From Caulobacteraceae bacterium UBA3198 (lineage in GTDB: Bacteria > Pseudomonadota > Alphaproteobacteria > Caulobacterales > Caulobacteraceae): a stretch of 64,000 nt of DNA. Each line of letters opens with the position of its first letter. Within the stretch, counting starts at the first letter, position 1. Below, piece after piece: positions 23,123-33,297 of this stretch. Both the position numbers and the translations under genes were made by a program. The stretch lies in assembly GCA_002363865.1 (NCBI GenBank), contig DEWY01000015.1, positions 310,001 to 374,000 of the forward strand, in the 5' to 3' direction. The notes beneath the pieces were generated by a model. It searched no databases. It saw nothing but the letters and a program-made list of their open reading frames with translations, and was not told where the DNA came from.

Positions 23123-25279
23123 ATGTCCGGCGCGGCCCTGGCCGCAACCGCCCGTATCGTCCCTGAGAGGACGAGAGCCTGGAGTTCCTGTTTGCACGTC
23201 CTTGCGCCGAAGACCCTTCTGACCGCCGCCGCCCTGTTCCTGGTGGTGGGCGTTCCCCATGCGCAGACGCCGCGAGCCACGGCGACCGATCCGTTTCCCC
23301 GTCCCATTGAACTGCAGCCGGTCAACCGCGCGCCGCTGGCGCCGCTGTCGGCCAGCGAGAACCAGCTGCTCCGCCAGGCCCTGACCGCGGCCCGGCGGGG
23401 GGATGTGGCGGGCACGCGCAGCCTGATCGACGCCATGTCCGACGACATCGCCAAGAAGATCGCCGTCTGGGCCCTGGTCGATGTGGCCGGCGAATCGGTA
23501 GGCTTCTTCGAGGCCGATCAGGCCCGTCGCGACCTGGCCGCCTGGCCCCGCAGCGCCGGACGCCAGGAGACCGCCGAGAAACTCCTGGCCACCTCCGGCC
23601 TGAGCGCGGAGCAGACCATCGCCTGGTTCGGCGGCGAGGCGCCGGTGAGCGCCCGCGGCGCCATGGCGCTGGCCAGCGCCCTGAACGCCACCGGCCAGCA
23701 GGCTGAAGCTACCGCGCTCATCCGCCGGTTCTGGCGCGATGAGACCTTCGAGGCCGACGCCCAGGCCTCCATGCTGGCCCAGTTCGGCGGCTATCTGCGT
23801 CCTGAGGACCATGTGGAGCGCGCCGACCACCTGCTCTATGGGCAACAGGGACCCGCGGCCCAGGCCATGCTTGGCCTGCTGCCCGCCAGCGAGCGGGCTA
23901 TCGCTGACGCCCGCATCGCCCTGCGCAACCGTTCATCCGGCGCTGAGTCCATGATTGCGCGCCTGACGCCCGATCAGGCCGCCCATCCGGGCATCGCCTA
24001 TGAGAGGGCCGCCTATTACCGGGCCCGGGGCGACGAGGCCCGCGCCTATGAGACCCTGGCGCCCCTGCCCCCGGGCCAGGGCGAGGTGAGCGCCGCCGCC
24101 AGCCGGGTCTGGCGCGAACGCTATCCCATGACCCTGGCGGCTCTGCGGGCTGGAAACTACCGCAACGCCTATCGAGCCTCGGCCAATACGGGCCTGACCG
24201 TCGGCGCCTCCGCGGCAGAAGCGGAGTTCTACGCCGGCTGGATCGCCCTGCGGCGCCTGAACAACGCCGAACTGGCCGACCGCCACTTCGCCGCCATCGC
24301 CGAGATCGGCTCCTCGCCCATCACCCGGGGCCGGGCCCTCTACTGGCGGGGTCGGGCGCACGAGGCCATGGGCGACGCCGCCGGCGCCCAGCGCTTCTAT
24401 GCCGCCGCCGCCGAGCACAACACGACCTTCTACGGCCAGCTGGCCGGGGAGAAGGTCGGCGACGGGACCATGACCCTGCCGCCGGAACCGGAGATCACCG
24501 AGTTCGACCGCGCTCGGTTCGAGGGCCGCGATGTGGTCCGCGCCGCCCGCCGACTGAACGAGATCGGCGAGTCAGGCCTCTTCAGGACCTTCGCCCTCCA
24601 CCTGAAGGACACCGTGCCCAACAGCGCCGAGCAGGCGCTGATCGTCGACATGGCCCGCGGCTATGGGGACCAGACAGGCTCCATGCTGGTGGTGCGCGGC
24701 GCCGCCACCCTTGGCCATGTCCTGCCCCTGCGCGGCTATCCCCACCGGACCCCGCCGACCGTGTCCAATGCGCCCGAACTGGCGCTGACCCTGGCCATCA
24801 CCCGGCAGGAGAGCGGCTTTGACCCCGAGATCCGCTCGCCTGCCGGCGCCCGCGGTATGATGCAGGTCATGCCCGGCACCGCTCAGATCGTGGCCCGCCA
24901 GTTGGGAATGTCCTACTCGGCCGGCATGCTGAACGACCCGGACTACAACATGCGTCTGGGCCAGACCTACATCTCCCAGATGCTGGACCGGTTCAGCGGC
25001 TCCTATCCCCTGGCCATCGCCGCCTACAATGCAGGCCCCGGCCGTCCGGCCCAGTGGGTCGGATTCTGCGGCGACCCCCGCGGCGCCGGCACAGATCCCA
25101 TCGATTTCGTGGAGTGCATCCCGTTCTCCGAGACCCGCAACTATGTGATGCGGGTCATGGAGGGGGCGCAGGTCTATCGCGCCCGCCTCAACAACGGCAC
25201 GGCCAAGATCACGATCTCGCAGGACCTGGCCAAGGGCGGCTACGCCTATGCCCGCCCGAGCGAGGCCGCAGCGCAATAG
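23123..25279 (+). CDS. slt: Soluble lytic murein transglycosylase
   Basis: 718 residues if ATG 23123 is used. A start nearer the hydrophobic export signal (APKTLLTAAALFLVVGVPHAQ), such as the TTG before HVLAPKT, is also possible. A long alpha-helical superhelical (U-shaped) domain precedes the C-terminal SLT domain, whose catalytic Glu563 lies in ITRQESGFDPEI, followed by GARGMMQVMPGTA and AIAAYNAGPGRP. It cleaves peptidoglycan strands to 1,6-anhydro products in the periplasm. Ends 6 bases from the convergent TetR gene. Confidence 0.93.
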   Translation: MSGAALAATARIVPERTRAWSSCLHVLAPKTLLTAAALFLVVGVPHAQTPRATATDPFPRPIELQPVNRAPLAPLSASENQLLRQALTAARRGDVAGTRSLIDAMSDDIAKKIAVWALVDVAGESVGFFEADQARRDLAAWPRSAGRQETAEKLLATSGLSAEQTIAWFGGEAPVSARGAMALASALNATGQQAEATALIRRFWRDETFEADAQASMLAQFGGYLRPEDHVERADHLLYGQQGPAAQAMLGLLPASERAIADARIALRNRSSGAESMIARLTPDQAAHPGIAYERAAYYRARGDEARAYETLAPLPPGQGEVSAAASRVWRERYPMTLAALRAGNYRNAYRASANTGLTVGASAAEAEFYAGWIALRRLNNAELADRHFAAIAEIGSSPITRGRALYWRGRAHEAMGDAAGAQRFYAAAAEHNTTFYGQLAGEKVGDGTMTLPPEPEITEFDRARFEGRDVVRAARRLNEIGESGLFRTFALHLKDTVPNSAEQALIVDMARGYGDQTGSMLVVRGAATLGHVLPLRGYPHRTPPTVSNAPELALTLAITRQESGFDPEIRSPAGARGMMQVMPGTAQIVARQLGMSYSAGMLNDPDYNMRLGQTYISQMLDRFSGSYPLAIAAYNAGPGRPAQWVGFCGDPRGAGTDPIDFVECIPFSETRNYVMRVMEGAQVYRARLNNGTAKITISQDLAKGGYAYARPSEAAAQ

Positions 25280-25285
25280 CGGCCT

Positions 25286-25921
25286 TCAGTCGACCGTAAT
25301 GCCGGTCAGCAGGCCTTCGATGGTCACCTGGATCAGCTCGTCCTCCGGCTGCCAGGGGAAGTTGGGGCGCGACAGACGCAGGGCCACCACCCCGTGACAG
25401 GCGGCCCAAAGCGCCTGGGCGGCGCTATCGCCGTCGCCCAGCCTTAGCCGGCCTTCCGCGGCGATCTCCCGGACGACGCCGCTGAACTTGTTGTAACAGG
25501 CCGCGGCCAGCTCTCCGGTGGCGTCGGTCCCATCGGCGCCCTGGGGAAACGGATGGGTGGCGGAGAAGACCAGCTGATAGGCGTTGGGATGCTCAAACCC
25601 CCAGCGCATATAGGCGTCGAGCATCATGCGGGTGCGGTTGACCGCATCCAGCGGGCGCTCGGCGATCTGGCTGTTGCGGTCCAGCAGCTCCTGCATCACC
25701 CCCTGGCAGATCTCCAGCAGGATGCAGGCCTTGTCGGGAAAATGCATGTAGAGGGCGGTGGAGGAGACTCCGACCTCCTCGGCGATCCGCCGAATGGTGG
25801 CGCCCTCATAGCCGTCGGCCACGAAGATGCGCTCGGCGGCCTGCAGGATCTCCGCCCGCCTCAGATGTCCGTCGCCCTTGGCCTTGCGGGCCGACCGGCG
25901 CCGTGTGGTGCTGACGCTCAC
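25286..25921 (-). CDS. TetR-family transcriptional regulator
   Basis: 211 residues from GTG 25921 (reads VSVSTTRRRSARK), with a GGGGGAAG ribosome site just upstream; the frame stays open to TTG 26002. The N-terminal helix-turn-helix is ILQAAERIFVADGYEGATIR...VSSTALYMHFPDKACIL. The C-terminal ligand domain belongs to the TetR_C group with WGFEHPNAYQLVF. The ligand and target are unknown. The divergent methyltransferase gene starts 166 bases away and is a possible target. Confidence 0.88.
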   Translation of the reverse strand: MSVSTTRRRSARKAKGDGHLRRAEILQAAERIFVADGYEGATIRRIAEEVGVSSTALYMHFPDKACILLEICQGVMQELLDRNSQIAERPLDAVNRTRMMLDAYMRWGFEHPNAYQLVFSATHPFPQGADGTDATGELAAACYNKFSGVVREIAAEGRLRLGDGDSAAQALWAACHGVVALRLSRPNFPWQPEDELIQVTIEGLLTGITVD

Positions 25922-26087
25922 CAACTCGAACTTCCCCCTCGTACACAGCAGGCCAACGGAAACCAATTTCCGCCCTGTGACAACCCCGGGTCGGATTTCC
26001 AAGGCTTTTCAGCCGCGGCGCACCCTACCGCAGCCCATAGAGTTTCATCCTCTGGCGCGCGGGGCGGGTTTTTCGTAATCGAGACCC

Positions 26088-27002
26088 ATGACCTCCAGAC
26101 GCCCCACCGTCGCGCCGGCCCCCGGCGTCATGCGCACCACCGGCTGGGCCGACTACGCCCTGCTGGATTCCGGCGACGGCAGAAAGCTGGAGCGCTATGG
26201 CCCCTATACCGTGGTGCGGCCCGAACCCCAGTGTCTGTGGGCGCCGCGTCTGGACGCCGCCGCCTGGGAGACCGCCGACGCCATCTTCGATCCCAGCGAC
26301 GAGGAGGACGCCGGCCGCTGGCGCTTTCAGGGCAAGCCCCTTGAGGCCTGGGCCATGTCCTGGCGCCAGGCGCGGTTCAACGCGCGCTTCACCGCCTTCC
26401 GCCACCTGGCCTTCTTCCCTGAGCAGGCGGCGAACTGGGAGTGGCTGGAGGCGCGTATACGTAGCCAGATCCAGAGCGAAGCCGAGCCGCCCCGGGTGCT
26501 GAACCTGTTCGGATACACCGGCGTGGCCAGCCTGGTGTGCGCCGCCGCCGGCGCGGCGGTGACCCATGTGGACGCCTCCAAGAAAGCGATCGCCATGGCT
26601 CGTGAGAACGCCGAACTTTCCGATCTCGCCGACCGCCCCATCCGCTGGATCTGCGAGGACGCCCGCCGCTATGTCCAGCGCGAGGTGCGTCGCGGGTCCC
26701 ACTATGAGGGGATCATTCTCGACCCCCCAAAATATGGCCGCGGCCCCACAGGCGAGGTCTGGCGACTGTTTGAAGATTTGCCTGAGCTTTCGGCCCTATG
26801 CGCTGAACTTCTCTCGGAAAAGGCGTCCTTCCTGATCCTAAACGCCTATGCCGCCCGGATCTCTGGCGCAGCCCTGGCTGGCCTCTTATCGGACCGGCTG
26901 GCCGACCGTGGCGGAACCATTGAGTGGGGCGAGTTGGCCTTGGCTGAGGAGGCAGGCGATCGGCAGATCGGCCTGTCATTCTACGCGCGGTGGGCCTCGT
27001 GA
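26088..27002 (+). CDS. Class I SAM-dependent methyltransferase (RlmI/RlmK-like, rRNA type)
   Basis: 304 residues. The SAM-binding motif I is VLNLFGYTGVASLVCAAAGA, followed by VDASKKAIAMARENAEL and the catalytic motif IILDPPKYGRG, the pattern of 23S rRNA m5C/m7G enzymes of the RlmI/RlmKL C-terminal group. There is no PUA domain. It probably methylates rRNA, but the site is unknown. The downstream SpoU-type gene starts inside its stop codon (GTGA), making a two-gene RNA-modification operon. Confidence 0.85.
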   Translation: MTSRRPTVAPAPGVMRTTGWADYALLDSGDGRKLERYGPYTVVRPEPQCLWAPRLDAAAWETADAIFDPSDEEDAGRWRFQGKPLEAWAMSWRQARFNARFTAFRHLAFFPEQAANWEWLEARIRSQIQSEAEPPRVLNLFGYTGVASLVCAAAGAAVTHVDASKKAIAMARENAELSDLADRPIRWICEDARRYVQREVRRGSHYEGIILDPPKYGRGPTGEVWRLFEDLPELSALCAELLSEKASFLILNAYAARISGAALAGLLSDRLADRGGTIEWGELALAEEAGDRQIGLSFYARWAS

Positions 27003-27787
27003 GCGGCCGCACCGTCACCTCCCTGACCAATCCGACGGTCAAGGCCGTGCGCGCCCTGCATCAGCGCAAGACCCGCGACGAGACCGGTCTGTTCGTGGCC
27101 GAAGGCCTGAAGAACGTCACCGAGGGCGTCGAGACCGGCCATGCGCCGGAGATCCTGCTCTATGGCCGGGACGCCGCCGACCATCCGCTGCTGCAAGCCG
27201 CCGCCCAGGCCACCCACGAGGCCGGCGGCGAGGTGATCGAGGTCACGGCCGAGATTCTCGCCAAGGTCTCCCGCCGGGACAATCCCCAGGCGGTGGTGGG
27301 CGTCTTTCCGCAGGTTTTCACCCCCCTCACCGCTCTCCAGCCCCGCCTCGCCAAGGCCTGGGTCGCCCTGCACAGGGTACGCGATCCCGGCAATCTGGGG
27401 ACCATCATCCGCACCGCCGATGCGGCCGGCTGCGGCGGCGTGGTGCTGGTGGGGGAATGCTGCGATCCCTATTCGGTGGAGGCGGTGCGGGCCACCATGG
27501 GCTCCATCTTCGCCGTGCCGATCGCCCGGGCTGGCGAGGCCGAGTTCGCCGCCTGGCGCCGCGACTGGCCAGGCTCGGTGGTCGGCACGCTGCTGAGCGC
27601 CGAGGTCGATCATCGCAGCGCCGACTATGTTCATCCGGCCCTGATCCTGATGGGCAACGAACAACAGGGCCTGCCACCGGACATGGCCGGGCTCTGCGAC
27701 GTCAACGTCAAGATCCCCATGCGCGGCCGGGCCGACAGCCTGAACCTGTCGGTCGCCACCGGCGTGATGATCTACGCCGCCAGCTAG
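26999..27787 (+). CDS. SpoU/TrmH-family RNA 2'-O-ribose methyltransferase
   Basis: 262 residues from GTG 26999, overlapping the previous stop as GTGA; GTG 26990 is an alternative. The N-terminal substrate-binding domain (NPTVKAVRALHQRKTRDETG) is followed by the knotted SPOUT domain with RVRDPGNLGTIIRTADA, LILMGNEQQGLP and IPMRGRADSLNLSVATGVM. It adds a 2'-O-methyl group to rRNA or tRNA; the site is unknown. Its TAG stop shares bases with the stop of convergent hrpB (CTAG at 27784-27787). Confidence 0.92.
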   Translation: MSGRTVTSLTNPTVKAVRALHQRKTRDETGLFVAEGLKNVTEGVETGHAPEILLYGRDAADHPLLQAAAQATHEAGGEVIEVTAEILAKVSRRDNPQAVVGVFPQVFTPLTALQPRLAKAWVALHRVRDPGNLGTIIRTADAAGCGGVVLVGECCDPYSVEAVRATMGSIFAVPIARAGEAEFAAWRRDWPGSVVGTLLSAEVDHRSADYVHPALILMGNEQQGLPPDMAGLCDVNVKIPMRGRADSLNLSVATGVMIYAAS

Positions 27788-30216
27788 CTTCGCGGCTTGG
27801 TCCGGGTGGTCGGGTCGGCCACGGACGGATCTTCTGGCCAGGGGTGACGGGGGTAGCGGCCGCGCATGTCGGCGCGCACGTCCCGCCAGGAGCCGCGCCA
27901 GAAGCCCGGCAAGTCCTGGGTCAGCTGAATGGGCCGTCGGGCCGGCGACAGCAGGGCCAGCGTCAGGGGCCGGCCGGCCACCATCGGGTGCTCATTCAGA
28001 CCGAACACCTCCTGCACGCGGATCTCCACCCGCGGGCCGCCTTCGGCCTCATAGTCGATCTGCGCCCGGTTGCCGGTCGGCGCGGTCCAGTGGGTGGGCA
28101 GCTCCGCCTCGACCCGTCGCTGGAGGTCCCAGGGAATGAGACTGCGCAGGGCGCCGTCCAGCAGGTCGGGCGTCAGGTCGGCGAGCCCGCGAAGGCCGGA
28201 CAGCAGGGGCGTGAGCCAGTCGTCCAGCACCGCCACAAGCGCCGGGTCTGACAGGTCCGGCCAGGTCTGAGGGTCCTGCTCGTGCAGGAAGCCGATGCGT
28301 TTGCGCAGAGCCGTCGCCGCTGCGCCCCAGCGCAGGGCGCCTAGCCCCTCCCGCCGCAGGCGCGCGGCCAGGGCCTGGGCGACAACCTCCGCCGGCGGAT
28401 TGTCATCCAGGCTTTCCTGGAGCGCCAGCCGGCCAAGCCGCGTGAGGCGGCGCACGCGGATTCGGCCGCCGGGGCTCTCCTCGATCCGGTCCTCGGTCTC
28501 CAGGATCGGCGCAAAGGCGTCGAGGATGTCGTCCTGGGTCAGGGGCGCGGCCAGCAGGATACGGTCGCGGCGATCCCCCCCGCCCAGCTCGGCCACGGCC
28601 AGCCAGGGCTGGCGGGCCAGGACGTCGCCCGGCTCAATGAAGGCGCCGCGGCCGCTGGCCAGCTGGAACTCCCCCAGCGGCCCGCGAGCCTTGGCCACCC
28701 GCTCAGGATAGGCGAGCGCCAGCATCTGGCCGTCGCTGAGCGGCGCAGCCCGACCTTCCCGCACGCCCCGACCCCAGCGCTCGGCGAGGGCGCGGGCGTC
28801 CCGGGCGCGAGGCGAGCGATCGCGATCAAAGGCCTCCAGCCGGTGGGTGAGGTGCGCCTCCCGCCCGCCGATCCCCCGCTCGGTGACCAGGGCGGCGATC
28901 CTGGCCGCCCGGCCGGCCTGCCCGTGCTCGGCCGCCCGCAGGACCATGTGCGCCAGACGCGGCGGCAGGGGCATGCCAGCCAGGGCCTCGCCGTGCGAGG
29001 TCAGCACGCCGGACGCGTCCACCGCCTCCAGCCGACGCAGCAGGGCCTGGGCCTCGGCCAGGGCGGCCTTCGGCGGCGGGTCCAGGAAGGCGAGATCATC
29101 GGCCGACTTCGCCCCCCATCTCGCCATATCCAGGGCCAGGCTCGACAGGTCAGCGTCCAGGATTTCCGGATCGGCGAAGGCCAGCAGGGCGCGGGTCTCA
29201 GGCTCGTCCCACAGGCGATAGCAGACGCCAGGCGCGGTACGGCCCGCCCGCCCCCGCCGCTGGTCGGCAGCCGCCCGGCTGACCCGCACGGTGGCCAGGC
29301 GCGTGAGGCCGCTGGCCGGATCAAAGCGGGGCACGCGGGCCTGGCCTGAGTCGATCACCACCCGCACGTCCTCGAGGGTCAGGCTGGTCTCGGCGATGGA
29401 GGTGGCCAGCACCACCTTGCGAATCCCGGGCGGCGGCGCCGCCACCGCCCGGTCCTGCGCCTTGGGGTCCAGGGCGCCATAGAGGGGCGCGATCAGCACG
29501 TCGTCGCGACGCAGGCGATCGGCCAGGCGCTCGGCGGTCCGCAGGATCTCCCCCTGCCCCGGCAAAAAGACGAGGACGCCGCCGGTCTCTTCCGCCAGGG
29601 CCCGCTCAATGGCCCGGACGACGGCGTCCTCCAGCCGGAGGGTCTCGTGGCGGCCAAGATACCGGGTCTCCGCCGGATAGGCCCGGCCCTGGCTCTCGAT
29701 CACCGGCGCATCGCCCATCAACCGGGCGACGGCCGCGCCGTCCAGGGTGGCCGACATGACCAGCAGGCGCAGATCGTCCCGCAGCACCCCCTGAGCGTCC
29801 AGGGCCAGCGCCAGACCGAGATCGGCGTCGAGACTGCGCTCATGGAACTCGTCGAAGATGACGCAGGCCACGCCCGACAGGCCCGGATCGCCCAGGATCA
29901 TGCGGGTGAAGACCCCCTCGGTGACCACCTCGATCCGGGTGCGGCCCGAGACCTTGGACTGCATCCGCACGCGAAAGCCGACGGTCTCGCCCACCGCCTC
30001 GCCCAGGGTGGCGGCCATGCGCTCGGCCGCGGCCCGGGCGGCCAACCGTCGGGGTTCGAGCATGATGATCCGTCCGCCCCCAAGCCACGGCGCCTCCAGC
30101 AGGGCGAGCGGCGTGACCGTGGTCTTGCCGGCCCCAGGGGGCGCCACCAGCACCGCGCGCGGAGACGCCATCAGGGCGTTCTGCAACGCCTCCAGCACAT
30201 CGTGGATCGGCAGCAA
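27784..30216 (-). CDS. hrpB: ATP-dependent RNA helicase HrpB
   Basis: 810 residues, the normal HrpB length, from TTG 30216. Walker A is PPGAGKTTVTPL, the DEAH box is IFDEFHERSLDADLGLAL, motif III is SATL, and motif VI is QRRGRAGRTAPGVCYRL. HA2/OB-like and HrpB-specific C-terminal domains follow (RPLTLALLSPARRPIQLTQD). The physiological role of HrpB in bacteria is poorly defined. It follows the sodium symporter gene by 33 bases. Confidence 0.93.
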   Translation of the reverse strand: MLPIHDVLEALQNALMASPRAVLVAPPGAGKTTVTPLALLEAPWLGGGRIIMLEPRRLAARAAAERMAATLGEAVGETVGFRVRMQSKVSGRTRIEVVTEGVFTRMILGDPGLSGVACVIFDEFHERSLDADLGLALALDAQGVLRDDLRLLVMSATLDGAAVARLMGDAPVIESQGRAYPAETRYLGRHETLRLEDAVVRAIERALAEETGGVLVFLPGQGEILRTAERLADRLRRDDVLIAPLYGALDPKAQDRAVAAPPPGIRKVVLATSIAETSLTLEDVRVVIDSGQARVPRFDPASGLTRLATVRVSRAAADQRRGRAGRTAPGVCYRLWDEPETRALLAFADPEILDADLSSLALDMARWGAKSADDLAFLDPPPKAALAEAQALLRRLEAVDASGVLTSHGEALAGMPLPPRLAHMVLRAAEHGQAGRAARIAALVTERGIGGREAHLTHRLEAFDRDRSPRARDARALAERWGRGVREGRAAPLSDGQMLALAYPERVAKARGPLGEFQLASGRGAFIEPGDVLARQPWLAVAELGGGDRRDRILLAAPLTQDDILDAFAPILETEDRIEESPGGRIRVRRLTRLGRLALQESLDDNPPAEVVAQALAARLRREGLGALRWGAAATALRKRIGFLHEQDPQTWPDLSDPALVAVLDDWLTPLLSGLRGLADLTPDLLDGALRSLIPWDLQRRVEAELPTHWTAPTGNRAQIDYEAEGGPRVEIRVQEVFGLNEHPMVAGRPLTLALLSPARRPIQLTQDLPGFWRGSWRDVRADMRGRYPRHPWPEDPSVADPTTRTKPRS

Positions 30217-30249
30217 TGGGGTCGCAGACGGTGGGACGACGGACGCTCC

Positions 30250-31686
30250 CTAGCTGATCAGCTGCGGGAACAGGCCAAACAGCAGGATCAGGAAGACCGC
30301 GATCGGGCAGAGCCAGGCCACCAGGAAGCGCCACAGCGGCAGCAGAGGTCCGCTCTTAAGGCCCGTCTCCTCGTCCACCAGCTTGCGGTCGGCGATCCAG
30401 CCGATGAACACCGCCGTGATCAGCCCCGACAGGGGCAACAGGATGCGCCCCGTGACCCCGTCAAACACGTCGAACCAGTTGGCGTTGGTGAAGCCCGGCA
30501 CCAGGGCCAGGGGCCGGTGATCGGCCCAGACATTGAAGGACAGCACCGAGACCATGCCGATCAGGAAGAAGCCGCCGCCCAGGAGGCCCGCCGCCAGGGT
30601 CCGGCTCATCTTGAACCGCTCCACCAGATAGGCGGTCGAGATTTCCAGCAGGGAGACCGATGAGGTCAGGGCGGCGAACAGGGCCAGGACGAAGAAGGCG
30701 AAGGCCACCAGGGCGCCAGCCGGCATGCTGTGGAAGGCCGCCGGCAGGGTCTGGAACATCAGGGTCGGGCCGGCGTCCGGCGTCAGGCCGACGCTGAAGA
30801 CGATGGGGAAGATGGCCAGGCCCGCAATGATCGCCACCGAGGTGTCGGCCGCCGAGATAAGGCCCGACGTCTGGCCAAGATTGGTGTCACGGGAGGCGTA
30901 GGCGCCATAGGCGACCATGGCCCCGCCCCCGAGGCTCAGGGAGAAGAAGGCCTGGCCCAGGGCCGAGTTCAGCACTTGGGGCTGCAGAGCCCGCTCGAAA
31001 TCCGGGGTGAACAGGAAGGCGACGGCGGCGGCGAAGTCGCCGGTGATCCCGGCATAGACCGTGATGCCCAGCAGCAGCACGAAAAAGGCCGGCATCAGCC
31101 AGGTCGCCGCCACCTCGATCCCGCCCTTGACCCCACGCGCCACCACGAATGTGGTCGCTGCGGCGAAGATGAAGTGGGCGATGCTCATCTTCACCGGGTC
31201 GGCGAAAAGGTCCGGCATCTGCTGGCGCACCTGATCGATCGTCAGATCGGCGTAGGCGCCCGCAAAGGGCTGTCCCGCCGCCACCGTGCGCGCAACATCA
31301 GCGCCCGAGGTCCAGATGAAGTAGAGCACCCAGCCAGCGACCACGCTGTAGAAGGTCAGGATCAGATAGTTGGCGATCATGCCGATGACCGCCAGCGCCG
31401 CCCAGCCGCTGCTGGCGTTGGATTGCCGGGCCAGCAGCTTGGCGCTGCCCACGGTGGAGCGCTGCCCGTGGCGCCCGATCAGGGTTTCGGCTAGCAGCAG
31501 CGGCGCCCCGATCAGGGCGACGCACAGAATGTAGATCAGGACAAAGGCCCCGCCGCCATTGGCGCCGGCCTCCGAAGGAAACCGCCACAGGTTCCCAAGC
31601 CCCACGGCCGAGCCCACGGCCGCAAGCACAAAGGCGGCCTTTGACGACCAGTGGGCCTGACCCGGAACAGAAATGCTGGCGACCAT
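30250..31686 (-). CDS. Sodium-dependent transporter, NSS/SNF family
   Basis: 478 residues and about 12 membrane segments. The first segment carries the LeuT-fold sodium/substrate site AAVGSAVGLGNLWRFP followed by EAGANGGGAFVLIY, the diagnostic NSS motif. Bacterial members (LeuT, MhsT) import amino acids with sodium across the inner membrane. The substrate cannot be fixed from sequence alone, though hydrophobic or aromatic amino acids are usual. Upstream of hrpB on the same strand. Confidence 0.93.
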   Translation of the reverse strand: MVASISVPGQAHWSSKAAFVLAAVGSAVGLGNLWRFPSEAGANGGGAFVLIYILCVALIGAPLLLAETLIGRHGQRSTVGSAKLLARQSNASSGWAALAVIGMIANYLILTFYSVVAGWVLYFIWTSGADVARTVAAGQPFAGAYADLTIDQVRQQMPDLFADPVKMSIAHFIFAAATTFVVARGVKGGIEVAATWLMPAFFVLLLGITVYAGITGDFAAAVAFLFTPDFERALQPQVLNSALGQAFFSLSLGGGAMVAYGAYASRDTNLGQTSGLISAADTSVAIIAGLAIFPIVFSVGLTPDAGPTLMFQTLPAAFHSMPAGALVAFAFFVLALFAALTSSVSLLEISTAYLVERFKMSRTLAAGLLGGGFFLIGMVSVLSFNVWADHRPLALVPGFTNANWFDVFDGVTGRILLPLSGLITAVFIGWIADRKLVDEETGLKSGPLLPLWRFLVAWLCPIAVFLILLFGLFPQLIS

Positions 31687-31820
31687 GGTGTTTCTGCCCC
31701 AGGGACGGCGTCACCCCGACGCCAAAACCCTATCCTTGGCTAGCGTCGGAGCAACAATCAAGCGCCCGCCTCAGGCCCCCGCGCCCTTGCAGGAAACAGC
31801 CGCGCCGATAAGGTCGCGCC

Positions 31821-32492
31821 ATGTCTGAACCTCAAGACCCGCCCATTCGCGCCCTGATCGCGCCGGTCACGCCACTGGCGCAGAATTGCACCATCGTGTG
31901 GTGCGCAAGGACGAAGAAGGCGGCGATCATCGATCCCGGCGGCGAGGTCCCGCGCCTGCTGCAGGCGCTGCAGGACAACGACCTGACCCTGGAGAAGATC
32001 TGGATCACTCACGGCCATCTGGATCACGCCGGCGGAACCGCGGCGCTGAAGGCGGCCACTGGCGTTCCCATCGAAGGCCCTCACCGTGACGACGCCTTCT
32101 GGATCGACCAGATGGACGCCGACGGGGCCCGCTGGGGCATGCCTGAAGCCAGGTCCTTCGTCCCTGACCGCTGGCTGGAGAACGGCGACGTGGTCACGCT
32201 GGGGGAGACCGAGTTCGAGGTCTATCACTGCCCGGGCCATACGCCGGGCCATGTGGTCTTCTTCCATCGCCAGGCCAGGTTCGCCCAGGTGGGCGACGTG
32301 CTGTTCCAGGGCTCCATCGGCCGCACCGACTTTCCCCGGGGCAACCACCAGGATCTGATCGCGGCCATCACCGGCAAGCTCTGGCCCCTGGGCGAAGATG
32401 TCCGTTTCGTCTGCGGCCATGGGCCGATGTCCAGCTTCGGGGCCGAACGGCGCAGCAACCCCTTCGTCGCCGATCAGGTGCTGGCGCGCTGA
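31821..32492 (+). CDS. MBL-fold metallohydrolase (glyoxalase II-like, YcbL type)
   Basis: 223 residues. The metallo-beta-lactamase motif is THGHLDHAGG, with later ligands in CPGHTPGHVVFF and GDVLFQGSIGRTDFPRG, ending in VCGHGPMSSFGAER. This is the short YcbL/GloB-II type without the extra C-terminal substrate domain of GloB. It probably hydrolyses a thioester such as S-lactoylglutathione. Single gene, divergent from the symporter and ahead of the two-component system. Confidence 0.88.
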   Translation: MSEPQDPPIRALIAPVTPLAQNCTIVWCARTKKAAIIDPGGEVPRLLQALQDNDLTLEKIWITHGHLDHAGGTAALKAATGVPIEGPHRDDAFWIDQMDADGARWGMPEARSFVPDRWLENGDVVTLGETEFEVYHCPGHTPGHVVFFHRQARFAQVGDVLFQGSIGRTDFPRGNHQDLIAAITGKLWPLGEDVRFVCGHGPMSSFGAERRSNPFVADQVLAR

Positions 32493-32547
32493 TCGGCCGC
32501 TGGCGCCTTTCAAGCGTGAAATCTGAGCGTTACCCGGGAGGCAGAAA

Positions 32548-33297
32548 ATGGCCCGCATGCAGACGCCCCCTACAGACGCGCTCGGTCCCACGGCGCGGAT
32601 CCTGATGGTCGATGACGATCCCGGAATCCGGGATGTGGTCTCCGACTTTCTGGGCCGGCACGGCTATGCGGTCACCACCGCTGGCGACGCCCGCGAAATG
32701 GAACAGGCGCTGGAGCGCGATCCGGTCGACCTGATCGTGCTGGACGTCATGTTGCCAGGCGAGGACGGCCTGGCCATCTGCCGCCGTCTGGCCGTGGGCG
32801 AGGCGCCGCCGATCATCATGCTGTCGGCCATGGGCGAGGATACCGACCGCATTGTCGGCCTTGAGCTGGGCGCTGATGACTATCTCTCCAAGCCCTGCAA
32901 CCCTCGGGAGTTGCTGGCCCGCATCCGCGCCATCCTCCGGCGGGCCGAACAGACCCGTCACGGGGGCGGCGAAGATCTTGGGGCCGCCTGCGAGTTCGCC
33001 GGCTGGCGACTGGACCTGGTGCGCCGGGAGCTGCGCTCGCCGCAGGGGGTGGTGGTCAATCTCTCCAGCGGGGAGTTTTCCCTGTTGCGGGCCTTTGTCG
33101 AGCGGCCGCAGCGGGTGCTGACCCGCGATCAGCTTCTGGATTTCGCCCGCGGGCCGTCCTCCGACGCCTTTGACCGGGCCATCGACGTGCAGATCAGCCG
33201 CCTGCGCCGCAAGCTTGATGACGGCGGCGGCCACGACCTGATCCGCACCATCCGCAATGAAGGCTATATGTTCACCCCGAAGGTGAAGCGCCCGTGA
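32548..33297 (+). CDS. OmpR-family response regulator
   Basis: 249 residues. The receiver domain has phospho-acceptor Asp66 (IVLDVMLPGEDG), the acidic pocket VDDDP, and the conserved Lys in DDYLSKPCNPREL. A winged-helix DNA-binding domain follows (LSSGEFSLLRAFVERPQRVL, then the recognition region RAIDVQISRLRRKL). Its stop overlaps the GTG start of the sensor kinase (GTGA at 33294), so the pair is coupled. Target genes are unknown. Confidence 0.94.
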   Translation: MARMQTPPTDALGPTARILMVDDDPGIRDVVSDFLGRHGYAVTTAGDAREMEQALERDPVDLIVLDVMLPGEDGLAICRRLAVGEAPPIIMLSAMGEDTDRIVGLELGADDYLSKPCNPRELLARIRAILRRAEQTRHGGGEDLGAACEFAGWRLDLVRRELRSPQGVVVNLSSGEFSLLRAFVERPQRVLTRDQLLDFARGPSSDAFDRAIDVQISRLRRKLDDGGGHDLIRTIRNEGYMFTPKVKRP